Positions 1 to 7,977 of a stretch of DNA of 41,986 bases are shown piece by piece. Source of the DNA: JAVVVD01 sp964642795. GTDB taxonomy: Bacteria > Bacillota > Clostridia > Christensenellales > CAG-138. A program made the translations under genes and the position numbers. The DNA lies in the NCBI GenBank assembly GCA_964642795.1, contig CAZXRQ010000006.1, forward strand, positions 1 to 41,986. The letters are read 5' to 3'. Each line of letters begins with the position of its first letter. Within the stretch, counting starts at the first letter, position 1. The notes below the pieces were generated by a model. The model was not told the DNA's origin, searched no databases, and saw nothing but the letters and a program-made list of their open reading frames with translations.

Positions 1-20
1 GAGAGGCAAAGCCTGCAAGC

Positions 21-48
21 TCGAAAAAGTCAAAATTGACTTTTTCGA
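21..48. repeat. Perfect inverted repeat at scaffold edge
   Basis: Two 13-base arms, TCGAAAAAGTCAA (21-33) and TTGACTTTTTCGA (36-48), are separated by two bases. The heptamer AGCCTGC occurs directly repeated on both sides (10-16 and 50-56), and a second small hairpin, CTGCGG-CTG-CCGCAG, lies at 53-67. The element sits about 50 bases past the stop of the shortened aspartate kinase gene. It could be a bidirectional terminator or a dispersed intergenic repeat. Its place at the very end of the scaffold fits a repeat that broke the assembly, but that is inference. Confidence 0.7.
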
Positions 49-97
49 CAGCCTGCGGCTGCCGCAGTAGTGCGTCAGCCGGCCTTTATCTACTAAC

Positions 98-967
98 TTA
101 TATACCTGCTATACCAACCTCCGCGATGCGGGTTGGGCGGCAGGAGCGCGACGGAACCACCAGCGTCCCTTTGTCCCGGGGACGCTGTGTGTTTTTAATG
201 CAGATGGGTATGCCGGCCCGCTTTACTGGCAGTACCGCGTCCTCGTGCATCACCTCCGCGCCACCGTGCGCAAGCTCGCGCAGCTCGTCATAGGTGAGTA
301 TGTCGAGCGGCTTGGCGTCGGGCGTCCTGCGCGGATCCGATGCGAACACGCCGGAGACGTCCGTCCATTTTTCATACATATCGGCATTGGCGGCTTCTGC
401 AACGATAGCGCCGGTAACGTCCGAACCTCCCCGCGTAAAGGTACATACATTGCCGAATATATCGCTCCCGTAGAAGCCGGGTATCACCGCGTGGCTGCTG
501 TGCTTCAAAAGCATCGCCATACGGAGCCGGCTTTCCTCCCAGTTGCAGCGGCCGGAGCCGTCAAAAAGTATGCCGTCGCCGGCATCCAGAAAGTCATAGC
601 CCAGCAGCATGGCCATTATCTTTGCGCTAAGGTATTCCCCACGGCTTGCAAGAAAATCACGCCGGCCCAGCGCGGCGGCCGTCTTCATCTGCCGTACGTC
701 GCGGCCTATGGAGAGATTAAGCCTCAGCCCGCGTATTATGCCGTCGAATCGCTCCGCCACTGCGTCTATCATGGAATCGCGGCCGTCGGATGCTATGCTG
801 TCAAGCAGCATATCGGTTATCTTAATGTCGTCCGGGCCGCGTCTGCCGGGAGCGGAGACCACTACATACCTGCGCGCGGCGTCGGCTTTTACTATGGATG
901 CGGCGTTTATGAAGCAGCCTGCGTCGGCAAGCGAGCTTCCGCCGAATTTTACTACCTTTAGCTCCAT
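98..967 (-). CDS. Aspartate kinase, catalytic domain only (ACT domains missing)
   Basis: Phosphorylates L-aspartate with ATP, the first step of the aspartate-family pathway that feeds the DAP genes just upstream. The amino-acid-kinase fold is clear: KFGGSS near the N-terminus (residues 7-12), then the FTRGGSD substrate/nucleotide segment, a KWTDVSGVF segment and a GAEVMHEDA segment. The product is 289 residues; ordinary aspartate kinases have 400 or more because two C-terminal ACT domains bind lysine or threonine. Here the protein ends in VGIAGI, about where the first ACT domain should begin, and the bases after the stop do not look like ACT coding sequence. The start is the ATG at 967, 23 bases after the ddh stop, so it is last in the dapA-dapB-ddh operon. 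It is either a truncated gene or a feedback-insensitive short form. Confidence 0.85.
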   Translation of the reverse strand: MELKVVKFGGSSLADAGCFINAASIVKADAARRYVVVSAPGRRGPDDIKITDMLLDSIASDGRDSMIDAVAERFDGIIRGLRLNLSIGRDVRQMKTAAALGRRDFLASRGEYLSAKIMAMLLGYDFLDAGDGILFDGSGRCNWEESRLRMAMLLKHSSHAVIPGFYGSDIFGNVCTFTRGGSDVTGAIVAEAANADMYEKWTDVSGVFASDPRRTPDAKPLDILTYDELRELAHGGAEVMHEDAVLPVKRAGIPICIKNTQRPRDKGTLVVPSRSCRPTRIAEVGIAGI

Positions 968-990
968 TGCTGTGTCCTTTCGTGCGTGCG

Positions 991-1980
991 TCAAAGCAGC
1001 TGTGCGCGGAGCTCCTCCGCGCTGCCGGGGGAAAGCTCCGCCGGCGCCACATCGAATACGCTTATGCAGCCGCGCCGGCCTCTTGCATACATACGGCAAA
1101 CGGCGCGCGCAAACGCAACCAGTACCGCGCCGGTGAACTCCGGGTTGGAATCGAGCCGCAGGCTGTATTCCATTGCCGCACGGTGCTCAAGCTCCGCCCC
1201 AGTGCGTCCGCTTCTCAGTACGAACCCGCCGTGGGGCAGCGCGCCGTGATCACGCTCAAGCTCCATCTGAGATATAAAATGCACGGTCGTATCGTAATCC
1301 GAAAAATAGTTTGGCATATTGACTATCTCGCGCTCCACAGCAGCCGGATCTGCACCGGGCTCCAGCACTACGAAGCATTCCCGCATGTGCTTTTCCCGGG
1401 CGGAAAGCACAGGCTCGCTCCCGGAGCACACGGCATCCATGGCCGCTTTGCAGGGTATCGTGTACTGGCGCGCGTCGGCTACGCCCGCAACGCGGCGTAT
1501 GGCGTCGGAATGGCCTTGGCTTACCCCCTTGCCCCAGAACGTATACGCGCTGCTGCCGGGCAATATGCACTCACCCAAAAGCCGCTCCAGCGAAAACAGG
1601 CCGGGATCCCAGCCGCAGGAGATCAGCGCCAGCCTGTCGCCGGATAGGGCGGCTTCCTCCACGGCTGCAAAATGCTCGGGTATACGCGCATGGGTGTCAA
1701 AGCTGTCTATCACGCAAAAATCCTTTGCAAGGGCGGGGGTCATGGCGGGGAGGTCGTTTGCGCTGCCGCCGCATATAGCCAAAACGTCCAGCTTATCCTT
1801 CCAGGCTGCAACGCCGCGGGCGGGTAGCACGGGGACCGAGGCGCCAAGCGGCTGTATATCCGCCGGGTCGCGCCGCGTGAAAATCGCGCACAGCTCCACA
1901 TCCTCAGAGTGCGATGCTGCACATTCCACACCCCTGCCGAGGTTGCCATAGCCGTAAATTCCAAGTCTGAGTCGAGTCAT
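991..1980 (-). CDS. ddh: meso-diaminopimelate D-dehydrogenase
   Basis: NADPH-dependent enzyme that converts tetrahydrodipicolinate, ammonia and NADPH to meso-DAP in one step, bypassing the succinylase and acetylase branches. The 329-residue protein starts with a Rossmann motif (GIYGYGNLGRG) and carries the family segments CGGSANDLP, SFDTHARIPEH, SCGWDPGLFSL and WGKGVSQGHSDAIRR. The ATG at 1980 is 4 bases after the dapB stop, with an AAGGAT site overlapping that junction; this suggests coupled translation. It lies between dapB and the aspartate kinase on the same strand. No defects are visible. Confidence 0.95.
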   Translation of the reverse strand: MTRLRLGIYGYGNLGRGVECAASHSEDVELCAIFTRRDPADIQPLGASVPVLPARGVAAWKDKLDVLAICGGSANDLPAMTPALAKDFCVIDSFDTHARIPEHFAAVEEAALSGDRLALISCGWDPGLFSLERLLGECILPGSSAYTFWGKGVSQGHSDAIRRVAGVADARQYTIPCKAAMDAVCSGSEPVLSAREKHMRECFVVLEPGADPAAVEREIVNMPNYFSDYDTTVHFISQMELERDHGALPHGGFVLRSGRTGAELEHRAAMEYSLRLDSNPEFTGAVLVAFARAVCRMYARGRRGCISVFDVAPAELSPGSAEELRAQLL

Positions 1981-1984
1981 ATCC

Positions 1985-2707
1985 TTATATCCCCACAATA
2001 TCCTTCATGCTGTATAATCCCGCGGGCTTTCCCGCGATAAACCTTGCGGCCGCCAGCGCGCCGTCTGCAAACAGCGCCCTGTCCTCGGCGCGGTGGGTAA
2101 CGGTGACGGTTTCGTTGCCGCAGGAGAATATCACCTCGTGCGTGCCTACCTCGTTGCCGAGACGCAGCGAGTGTATGCCGATATCCTCCGGGCTGCGGCG
2201 GCCGTTTTCGTGCCGGCCTACCACTATGCGGCTGTTTGGGCGTTCCTCGCAGACAGCGTTTGCAAGCATAAGCGCGGTGCCGGACGGGACGTCCAGCTTG
2301 CGGTCGTGATGTCGCTCGATCAGCTCAATTTCCGCCGCGGGGAAGGTATGCGCGGCTTTTTTTACCAGCTCGCACAGCAGCGCAACGCCAACGGACATGT
2401 TGGCGGAGCAGAATACGGCAACGTTCTTTGCACACGCCTTTACCACTTCGTCTTCTTCTGCGGTGCGTCCGGTGGTGGCTATTACCAGCGGAATGCCGCG
2501 TCCGGCGGCGTATTGCGCAAGCTCACGCGTGGCCTCGTGGCTGGAAAAGTCGATCAAAACATCCGCGGGCGCGGTTATATCCGAAACACAAGGGAACCCA
2601 TCGCACCTGTCGCACGCGGCGGCAAGCACCAGCTCGGGATCTTCCTCTATCATGCGGCAGATAATGCCGCCCATTCTTCCCGCGGCGCCGTTAACGATTA
2701 TTCTCAT
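1985..2707 (-). CDS. dapB: 4-hydroxy-tetrahydrodipicolinate reductase
   Basis: Reduces the DapA product to tetrahydrodipicolinate with NAD(P)H in the cytoplasm; Ddh encoded next then aminates it. The 240-residue protein has the N-terminal dinucleotide motif NGAAGRMGG and the DapB signature ERHHDRKLDVPSGTA, with the catalytic His pair and Lys. The ATG at 2707 is chosen because AAAGGCGG lies just upstream and the reading continues directly into the Rossmann strand MRIIVNG; the longer frame adds 16 unrelated residues. It is 28 bases after dapA and 4 before ddh. Confidence 0.95.
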   Translation of the reverse strand: MRIIVNGAAGRMGGIICRMIEEDPELVLAAACDRCDGFPCVSDITAPADVLIDFSSHEATRELAQYAAGRGIPLVIATTGRTAEEDEVVKACAKNVAVFCSANMSVGVALLCELVKKAAHTFPAAEIELIERHHDRKLDVPSGTALMLANAVCEERPNSRIVVGRHENGRRSPEDIGIHSLRLGNEVGTHEVIFSCGNETVTVTHRAEDRALFADGALAAARFIAGKPAGLYSMKDIVGI

Positions 2708-2735
2708 ATATACCGCCTTTCGATCCAAAGCATTT

Positions 2736-3638
2736 TCAGCCGCAGATAAGCTCATGCTGCTTCATAATGGCAGTGAGCTTGGAAAGCATTGGCTCCTCCA
2801 TAGTGGTAAGCGGGAGCCGCAGATAGTTATCGCAGTATCCCATAAGGCTCATGGCAGCCTTTACCGGTATTGGATTGACCTGTGAGAACAGCGCGTTTAT
2901 CAGCGGCAGCAGCTCAAGCTGTGCGCGGCGCGAGGCCTCTATGCGCCCTTCCAGGAAGTCGTGGCACATGCGTGCAGTAGCTTCCGGCACAACGTTTGAC
3001 AGCACGGATATCACGCCCTTGCCGCCCAGCGACATTATAGGCACTATCTGGTCGTCGTTGCCGGAGTATATATCCAGCCTGTCGCCTACGATGGCGGCGG
3101 TCTTTGCAATGGCGGATATATCGCCGCAGGCCTCTTTTATAGCCTTAATATTGGGATGCTCCGAAAGCTTAAGGTATGTTTCCGGCGCGATGGATACACC
3201 GGTGCGCGACGGTACGTTGTACAGTATCATGGGCTTGTCGGATGCGTCGGCTATGGCAAAAAAGTGGGCGGCAAGCCCGGAGGGGGTAGCCTTGTTGTAG
3301 TATGGGGTGACTACCAGCATTGCGTCGCAGCCGGCGGCGTCGGCCATGCGTGTAAGCCGTTCGGCATGCTCGGTGTTGTTGGTGCCCGTGCCTGCGATCA
3401 CCGGGACTCTGCCCGCGGCTTTTTCCACGGCAAATTCAAAGGCCAGCTTCTTCTCGTCGTCGCTCATGGTGGCGCTTTCGCCCGTGGTACCGCACACCAC
3501 GAGCGCGTCTATGCCGCCGGCTATCTGCATATCTATTATGCGGCCAAAGGACTCTAAATCCAGGCCGTTCTCGTTCATAGGAGTGATAAGCGCGGTCGCC
3601 GCGCCGGTAAAGATGGGATTTTCGCCTTTATTCTTCAT
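2736..3638 (-). CDS. dapA: 4-hydroxy-tetrahydrodipicolinate synthase
   Basis: Condenses pyruvate with aspartate semialdehyde, the committed step to DAP and lysine. The 300-residue TIM-barrel protein shows the CGTTGESAT loop (Thr51-Thr52), the catalytic Tyr140 in ILYNVPSRTG and the Schiff-base Lys168 in IKEACG. The start is the ATG at 3638, which has GGAGGT 9 bases upstream. It is the first gene of the minus-strand DAP operon. Upstream there is a TATAAT-like -10 at 3712-3717 (read on the minus strand) with no convincing -35. The leader of roughly 70 bases is too short for a lysine riboswitch. Confidence 0.96.
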   Translation of the reverse strand: MKNKGENPIFTGAATALITPMNENGLDLESFGRIIDMQIAGGIDALVVCGTTGESATMSDDEKKLAFEFAVEKAAGRVPVIAGTGTNNTEHAERLTRMADAAGCDAMLVVTPYYNKATPSGLAAHFFAIADASDKPMILYNVPSRTGVSIAPETYLKLSEHPNIKAIKEACGDISAIAKTAAIVGDRLDIYSGNDDQIVPIMSLGGKGVISVLSNVVPEATARMCHDFLEGRIEASRRAQLELLPLINALFSQVNPIPVKAAMSLMGYCDNYLRLPLTTMEEPMLSKLTAIMKQHELICG

Positions 3639-3728
3639 ATTGACGTACCTCCATGCTTGTTTTTGTGCCGGGCGCAAGGTATACACTCCGGCTGTTTAAG
3701 CTTCTGACATGATTATATTCAGCACGAC

Positions 3729-3758
3729 TTGCATTTTATATGCGTTACATGCTATTAT
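3729..3758 (+). promoter_or_regulatory. Possible promoter of the AraC-type gene
   Basis: TTGCAT (3729-3734) and TATTAT (3753-3758) are 18 bases apart, about 30 bases before the TTG start of the regulator. The overlapping TATAAT at 3756-3761 is a better hexamer but would need a 21-base spacer. The region 3639-3790 is shared with the divergent dapA promoter. Confidence 0.4.
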
Positions 3759-3790
3759 AATTGCAAAAAATGCTCTAATGGAGGAACGTA

Positions 3791-4648
3791 TTGGATAACG
3801 AGATAAAGCGTGGCTATCTGCTGGAGGATTTTCGTATTTTTCACCTGCGGGATGCGCTAAGCGTGCGGGTGGATTCGCATTATCATGAGTTTCATAAGCT
3901 GTTCATGCTGTGCGCGGGGAGCGGCGGTTACGAAATAGAGGGCCGGCGGTACAGGCTGGTGCAGGGCGATCTGGTGCTTGTGGGGAGCGGCTGTGTGCAT
4001 TGCCCGGATTTTGGTCAGGCGGCGTATGAACGCATAATCATGTATATTTCGCCGCAATTTTTAAAGCGCAATTCAACCGCGGACTGCGACCTTGAGCGCT
4101 GCTTTTTTGGCGAGCGAGGATATGTTATGCGCCCGTCGGAGGAGAGGCGCGAGCAGCTTTTTTTGCTGGCCGGGGCGGTTGAGCGGGAGGCGCAGGCGGC
4201 GGAACAGGGGCATTCCATACTGTCGCGCTGTATGCTGCTGCGCCTTATGGTGGAGCTTGCGCGGCATACTGAAACCGGTGGGGCGGAAATGCCGCCGCCG
4301 ATGGAGCCAAAGGATAAAAAGATGCTGGAGATAGTGCGCTACCTTGACGCGCACTACGCCGAGGATATGGACATAGACGGCATCGCCGAACGCTTCTACA
4401 TAAGCAAATACCATATGATGCGTTGCTTCCATGCGGAGCTTGGCACCTCGGTACACGCATACATATCCGAAAGACGGCTGCTTGCGGCGCGTGATCTTAT
4501 CGCAAAGGGGTGCCCGGCTACCGAGGCCTGCTTCCGGTCCGGCTTCGGCAGCTATTCTTCGTTTTCCAGGGCATATATGAAGCTGTTCGGCAATACGCCG
4601 ACGGGCCGGGGTGAGGCGAAGGGACGGTCCGGGTTTATCGTGGAATAG
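3791..4648 (+). CDS. AraC-family transcriptional regulator
   Basis: Predicted 285-residue DNA-binding regulator. The first half is a cupin-type sensor domain: HYHEFHKLFML near residue 30, then a small barrel with LVQGDLVLVGSG. The last 100 residues are a double helix-turn-helix AraC domain, recognisable from DIDGIAERFYISKYHMMRCF and ACFRSGFGSYSSFSRAYMKLFG. The start is a TTG at 3791 with GGAGG 6 bases upstream; no better ATG fits. It is divergent from dapA and followed by a TetR-type gene with its own promoter. The ligand and targets cannot be read from the sequence. Confidence 0.9.
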   Translation: MDNEIKRGYLLEDFRIFHLRDALSVRVDSHYHEFHKLFMLCAGSGGYEIEGRRYRLVQGDLVLVGSGCVHCPDFGQAAYERIIMYISPQFLKRNSTADCDLERCFFGERGYVMRPSEERREQLFLLAGAVEREAQAAEQGHSILSRCMLLRLMVELARHTETGGAEMPPPMEPKDKKMLEIVRYLDAHYAEDMDIDGIAERFYISKYHMMRCFHAELGTSVHAYISERRLLAARDLIAKGCPATEACFRSGFGSYSSFSRAYMKLFGNTPTGRGEAKGRSGFIVE

Positions 4649-4666
4649 GGCTGCGGGCTTTTGCCG

Positions 4667-4695
4667 TTGCACGGCGGTATAAAACATGATAATAT
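4667..4695 (+). promoter_or_regulatory. Promoter of the TetR-type gene
   Basis: TTGCAC (4667-4672) and TAATAT (4690-4695) are separated by 17 bases, ending 34 bases before the TTG start of the next gene. This suggests the TetR-type gene is transcribed independently of the AraC-type gene. Confidence 0.55.
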
Positions 4696-4729
4696 CAAAA
4701 AAGCCGGTATTATTAAGGGGTGTTCTGAA

Positions 4730-5299
4730 TTGGACGAGCAGTATGTGATGTCGCGCCGGGAGCGTAAAAAACGCGACCGTAAGTATGCAATACTACGCGC
4801 TGCCCGCGACCTTATGAAGGAGCGGGGGCTTAACGTTTCGGTGGAGGACATAGCCAACGAAGCGGATATATCCTACCCAACGTTTTTTAACTATTATCCC
4901 AACAAGGCAAGCCTGTACTATGCCATATACATCGAGGAGATGGAGGATATGCGCGAGTTTGCCGATATAGAGCTGAAGGAAGAAAAGCGTGCGAGCGTAC
5001 GTCTTGCGCGGCTTCTGGAAGCGTTGATGACGGATTTTGAGCGGTACAGATATTTGGAAATGTGCATAGCTGGCGAGGTTGTGCGCCGCGACTCGGACGA
5101 AAGCGGGGAACTCCTCACCGAGCTTTTTGCCGGCGAGATCGAGGCAGGCCGGGCATCCGGCGAATTCCGCGCGGATATCAGCCCCAGGCACTACGCCATG
5201 CTTATGACCGGCATGATGTTTTCCATACCCTTCTATGGCTACCATAAGGACGACTACCGCGCTATGCTGGATATACTGATAAAGGATATGACAAAATAG
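4730..5299 (+). CDS. TetR/AcrR-family transcriptional regulator
   Basis: Predicted repressor of 189 residues. The N-terminal third is a TetR helix-turn-helix: AILRAARDLMKERGLNVSVED, then IANEADISYPTFFNYYPNKASLYYAI, which has the typical FNYYPNK recognition-helix end. The rest is an all-helical ligand and dimer domain with no recognisable ligand signature. The TTG at 4730 is preferred because AAGGGG lies 9 bases upstream; an ATG at 4748 is the alternative and would cost six residues. No target gene is obvious, since the next gene is ftsA with its own promoter. Confidence 0.88.
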   Translation: MDEQYVMSRRERKKRDRKYAILRAARDLMKERGLNVSVEDIANEADISYPTFFNYYPNKASLYYAIYIEEMEDMREFADIELKEEKRASVRLARLLEALMTDFERYRYLEMCIAGEVVRRDSDESGELLTELFAGEIEAGRASGEFRADISPRHYAMLMTGMMFSIPFYGYHKDDYRAMLDILIKDMTK

Positions 5300-5373
5300 C
5301 ATAAAATAAATACGCCGGCTTTGCTTGCCAGGGCCGGTCTGGTTTTATTCATACCAAAGTTGTTTCAATGATA

Positions 5374-5403
5374 TTGCACAAAATATGGTATATGTGTTAT
5401 GCT
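5374..5403 (+). promoter_or_regulatory. Possible ftsA promoter
   Basis: TTGCAC (5374-5379) and TATGCT (5398-5403) are 18 bases apart, 50 bases before ftsA. The rest of the 153-base gap after the TetR-type gene holds only a weak GC-rich inverted repeat near 5312-5337. Confidence 0.45.
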
Positions 5404-5452
5404 GTAAATACTGGGCGGGGTATACATACATGTTTTTCGTCCGGGAGGGCAG

Positions 5453-6601
5453 ATGGATCGCAACACAACCATACTTGACGTCGGCAGCTCAAAGCTGATC
5501 TGTCTAATATGTGCGCCGGATGCCGGCGGCCGCATAGTGATGCGCGGCACCGGCGTTACCGAATATGCCGGGTTCAAAGACGGGAGCTTTCTGGATGCGG
5601 ACAACTTTCGGAATGCCGTAGTGGACTGTATAACGGAGGCCGAGGCCGAGGCAAAGTTTCGGGTGCGCGAGCTTTCAGTGGGAGTACCGGCGCCGTTTGT
5701 CAGCTTAAATCTGAAGGACGTAACGTTGAAGCTGCCCAAGCGCTTCAAACGGTTGGGAACGGATGAGATAGAGGGGCTTATCAACACCTCGCTCGCATCG
5801 GGGGAGCCGGCCGGCTTCGAGCTTATGCACAGCACCCCTATGCGCGTAAGACTGGAGGAGGAAAACGGCGAACCGTGCCGCGCCAGCGCATGCATCTCTA
5901 ATGTTTACGCGGACGCGCAGTTCAAAGCGGCCGTATCCGACGCGCTAGAGCGCATGGATGCGGGGCTGGATATGCTTATTGCCGCGCCGCTGGCGCAAGG
6001 ACTGTTCGTTATCCCGGAGGCGGAGCGGCATACTCCGGCGGTGCTTATGGATATAGGCGCGCGGCATACGGAGCTGAGCCTTATTAGCGAAGGCGCGCTT
6101 GCGGCTACAGCCGTGATACCGGTGGGCGGTATACACTTCAAAAATGATTTGGCTTACGGCCTTGCGCTGGAGGGCGCTGTGGCGGAGAATATTAAGCGCG
6201 CATATGTATTCTCGCATGAGTGCGAGGACAGCGTGGATATAATCCGGCTGCCGGGCGGCGGCACGCTGAGCGTGGAGCACGACGCCATACGCTTCATAGT
6301 CGAATCCCGCATGGACGAGCTGTGTGAGCTTATTATTGCGGCGCTGGCGGACATGGGCGTAGAGCGCGGTACAGCATGGCCCGTATACCTTACCGGCGGC
6401 GGTGTTGCACTGATGCGGGGCAGCTGTGAATACATGGAGCAGCGGCTGGGCATACCCATAAGGGTGAGGGCGCTGTCAACGCGCAGGCTGGCCTCCTCCA
6501 ATTATTCCAGCGCGTTCTCGGTGATGAGCTTTGTTATGGATGCAGGAGGCCTGCGCAGCAATAACCTCATAGGAAGATTAAAGGATTTTTTCATTAAATA
6601 G
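5453..6601 (+). CDS. ftsA: Cell division protein FtsA
   Basis: Actin-like ATPase that ties FtsZ filaments to the membrane at the division site. The 382-residue product has the actin-fold phosphate-1 motif ILDVGSSKL at the N-terminus, a second DIGARHTELSLI phosphate motif, PVGGIHFKNDLAYGL, and the adenosine motif VYLTGGGVAL. It ends in a short amphipathic helix (NNLIGRLKDFFIK), which in FtsA serves as the membrane anchor. It is a little shorter than typical FtsA (about 410-440 residues). ftsZ begins 12 bases downstream, as expected for the ftsAZ pair. A PilM-like role is the alternative, but the ftsZ neighbour and C-terminal helix argue for FtsA. Confidence 0.88.
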   Translation: MDRNTTILDVGSSKLICLICAPDAGGRIVMRGTGVTEYAGFKDGSFLDADNFRNAVVDCITEAEAEAKFRVRELSVGVPAPFVSLNLKDVTLKLPKRFKRLGTDEIEGLINTSLASGEPAGFELMHSTPMRVRLEEENGEPCRASACISNVYADAQFKAAVSDALERMDAGLDMLIAAPLAQGLFVIPEAERHTPAVLMDIGARHTELSLISEGALAATAVIPVGGIHFKNDLAYGLALEGAVAENIKRAYVFSHECEDSVDIIRLPGGGTLSVEHDAIRFIVESRMDELCELIIAALADMGVERGTAWPVYLTGGGVALMRGSCEYMEQRLGIPIRVRALSTRRLASSNYSSAFSVMSFVMDAGGLRSNNLIGRLKDFFIK

Positions 6602-6613
6602 GAGGATGTATAT

Positions 6614-7906
6614 ATGCCTTTTGGACTGGAACTGGATACCGAAAGCGGACAATATGCCCAGCTTAAAGTAGTTGGTGTAGGCGGCGCCGGCAACAACGCT
6701 ATCAACCGTATGATCCAGTATGGATTGAATGGCGTGGAGTTTATTTCGGTAAACACGGACAGACAGGCACTGTTCCTTTCCAATGCCGGTCAAAGGGTGC
6801 AGATAGGCGAAAAGCTCACCAAGGGCTTGGGTGCCGGGGCTGATCCCGAGGTGGGCCGCAAGGCCGCCGAGGAGAGCCGCGAGGCCATAACCGATGCACT
6901 GCGCGGCGCGGATCTTGTTTTTATCACCGCGGGCATGGGCGGCGGCACCGGCACAGGCGCCGCGCCAGTCGTGGCCGAATGTGCGCGGGAGCTTGGCATA
7001 CTTACCATAGGCGTGGTAACGCGTCCGTTCTCATTTGAGGGCAAGGTGCGCATGAACAACGCCAATATGGGCATATCCAACCTGAAGGATAACGTGGATA
7101 CGCTTATTACCATACCAAACGATAAGCTCATGGAGGCCGTGGGCAATGTAAGCCTTACCGAGGCCTTCCGCGTGGCGGACGATGTGCTTAGGCAGGGCGT
7201 GCAGGGTATAAGCGATCTTATCGCGGTACCGGCGCTAATAAACCTCGACTTTGCGGACGTGCGTACCGTGATGCAGGAAAAGGGCCTTGCGCATATGGGC
7301 ATAGGCATGGCCAGCGGCGAGCACCGTGCGGTGGACGCTGCCAATCAGGCTATTGCAAGCCCGCTGCTGGAAACCACTATCACCGGCGCACGCGGTGTGC
7401 TGCTCAACATGACGGGCGGCAGCGATCTTGGCCTGCTCGAGGTCAGCGAGGCCGCAGACCTTATTCGCCAGTATGCGGACCCCGACGCCAACATAATCTG
7501 GGGAGCCGGCATAGACGAGAATATGGGAGACGGCGTGCGCATAACCGTTATTGCGACGGGCTTTTATACCAATCCGTCGCAGAATGCCAAGCCGCGCGGC
7601 ATAGTCAACTCCGGTGCGGCACAGCGTGTAGAGCAGCCCGCACAGCCGCATCAGGTCACGGTAAAGGAGGGCGGCAATTTGAAGAATCCTTCCAACATGA
7701 GCCGCGGCTCCTTTTTTGGCAGCATAGGCGCCAATTCCGCAAGCGGTTATACCTCTCCTCTGCCGGAGGGGCAGGATATGACGAGCAGGTATACCAAGCA
7801 GAACCTGCCCAAGCAGGAGAATACCGCAAAGGATAAGGAAGCCAACCCCAAGGAGAAGAATAATTTGGACCTGCCCAGCTTCCTTAGGAATCAGAATAAG
7901 GATTAG
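6614..7906 (+). CDS. ftsZ: Cell division GTPase FtsZ
   Basis: Tubulin-like GTPase that forms the Z-ring. The 430-residue protein contains GVGGAGNNAINRM near residue 21, the GTP-binding signature GGGTGTG at 109-115, the T7-loop segment NLDFADVRTVM that completes the next subunit's active site, a variable Gly/Gln-rich linker from about residue 320, and the conserved C-terminal peptide LDLPSFLRNQNKD that docks on FtsA. An AGGAGG site lies 8 bases before the ATG. A strong terminator follows. Confidence 0.98.
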   Translation: MPFGLELDTESGQYAQLKVVGVGGAGNNAINRMIQYGLNGVEFISVNTDRQALFLSNAGQRVQIGEKLTKGLGAGADPEVGRKAAEESREAITDALRGADLVFITAGMGGGTGTGAAPVVAECARELGILTIGVVTRPFSFEGKVRMNNANMGISNLKDNVDTLITIPNDKLMEAVGNVSLTEAFRVADDVLRQGVQGISDLIAVPALINLDFADVRTVMQEKGLAHMGIGMASGEHRAVDAANQAIASPLLETTITGARGVLLNMTGGSDLGLLEVSEAADLIRQYADPDANIIWGAGIDENMGDGVRITVIATGFYTNPSQNAKPRGIVNSGAAQRVEQPAQPHQVTVKEGGNLKNPSNMSRGSFFGSIGANSASGYTSPLPEGQDMTSRYTKQNLPKQENTAKDKEANPKEKNNLDLPSFLRNQNKD

Positions 7907-7918
7907 TTTAGTTTTTAA

Positions 7919-7950
7919 GCGCCATGCGTACATGACGCATGGCGCTTTTT
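7919..7950 (+). terminator. Rho-independent terminator after ftsZ
   Basis: An 11-base perfect stem, GCGCCATGCGT (7919-7929) and ACGCATGGCGC (7935-7945), with a 5-base loop, is followed directly by TTTTT. Confidence 0.9.
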
Positions 7951-7977
7951 ATTTTTTATTATGCAGGAGGGATTATC

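Noticed and set aside
245..961. Long plus-strand open frame opposite the aspartate kinase gene
   Set aside because: Mirror of the real gene; no recognisable protein features. Similar long opposite frames occur over most minus-strand genes in this GC-rich sequence.
3639..3790. Lysine riboswitch in front of dapA
   Set aside because: The leader is far too short for that aptamer and no terminator hairpin precedes dapA.
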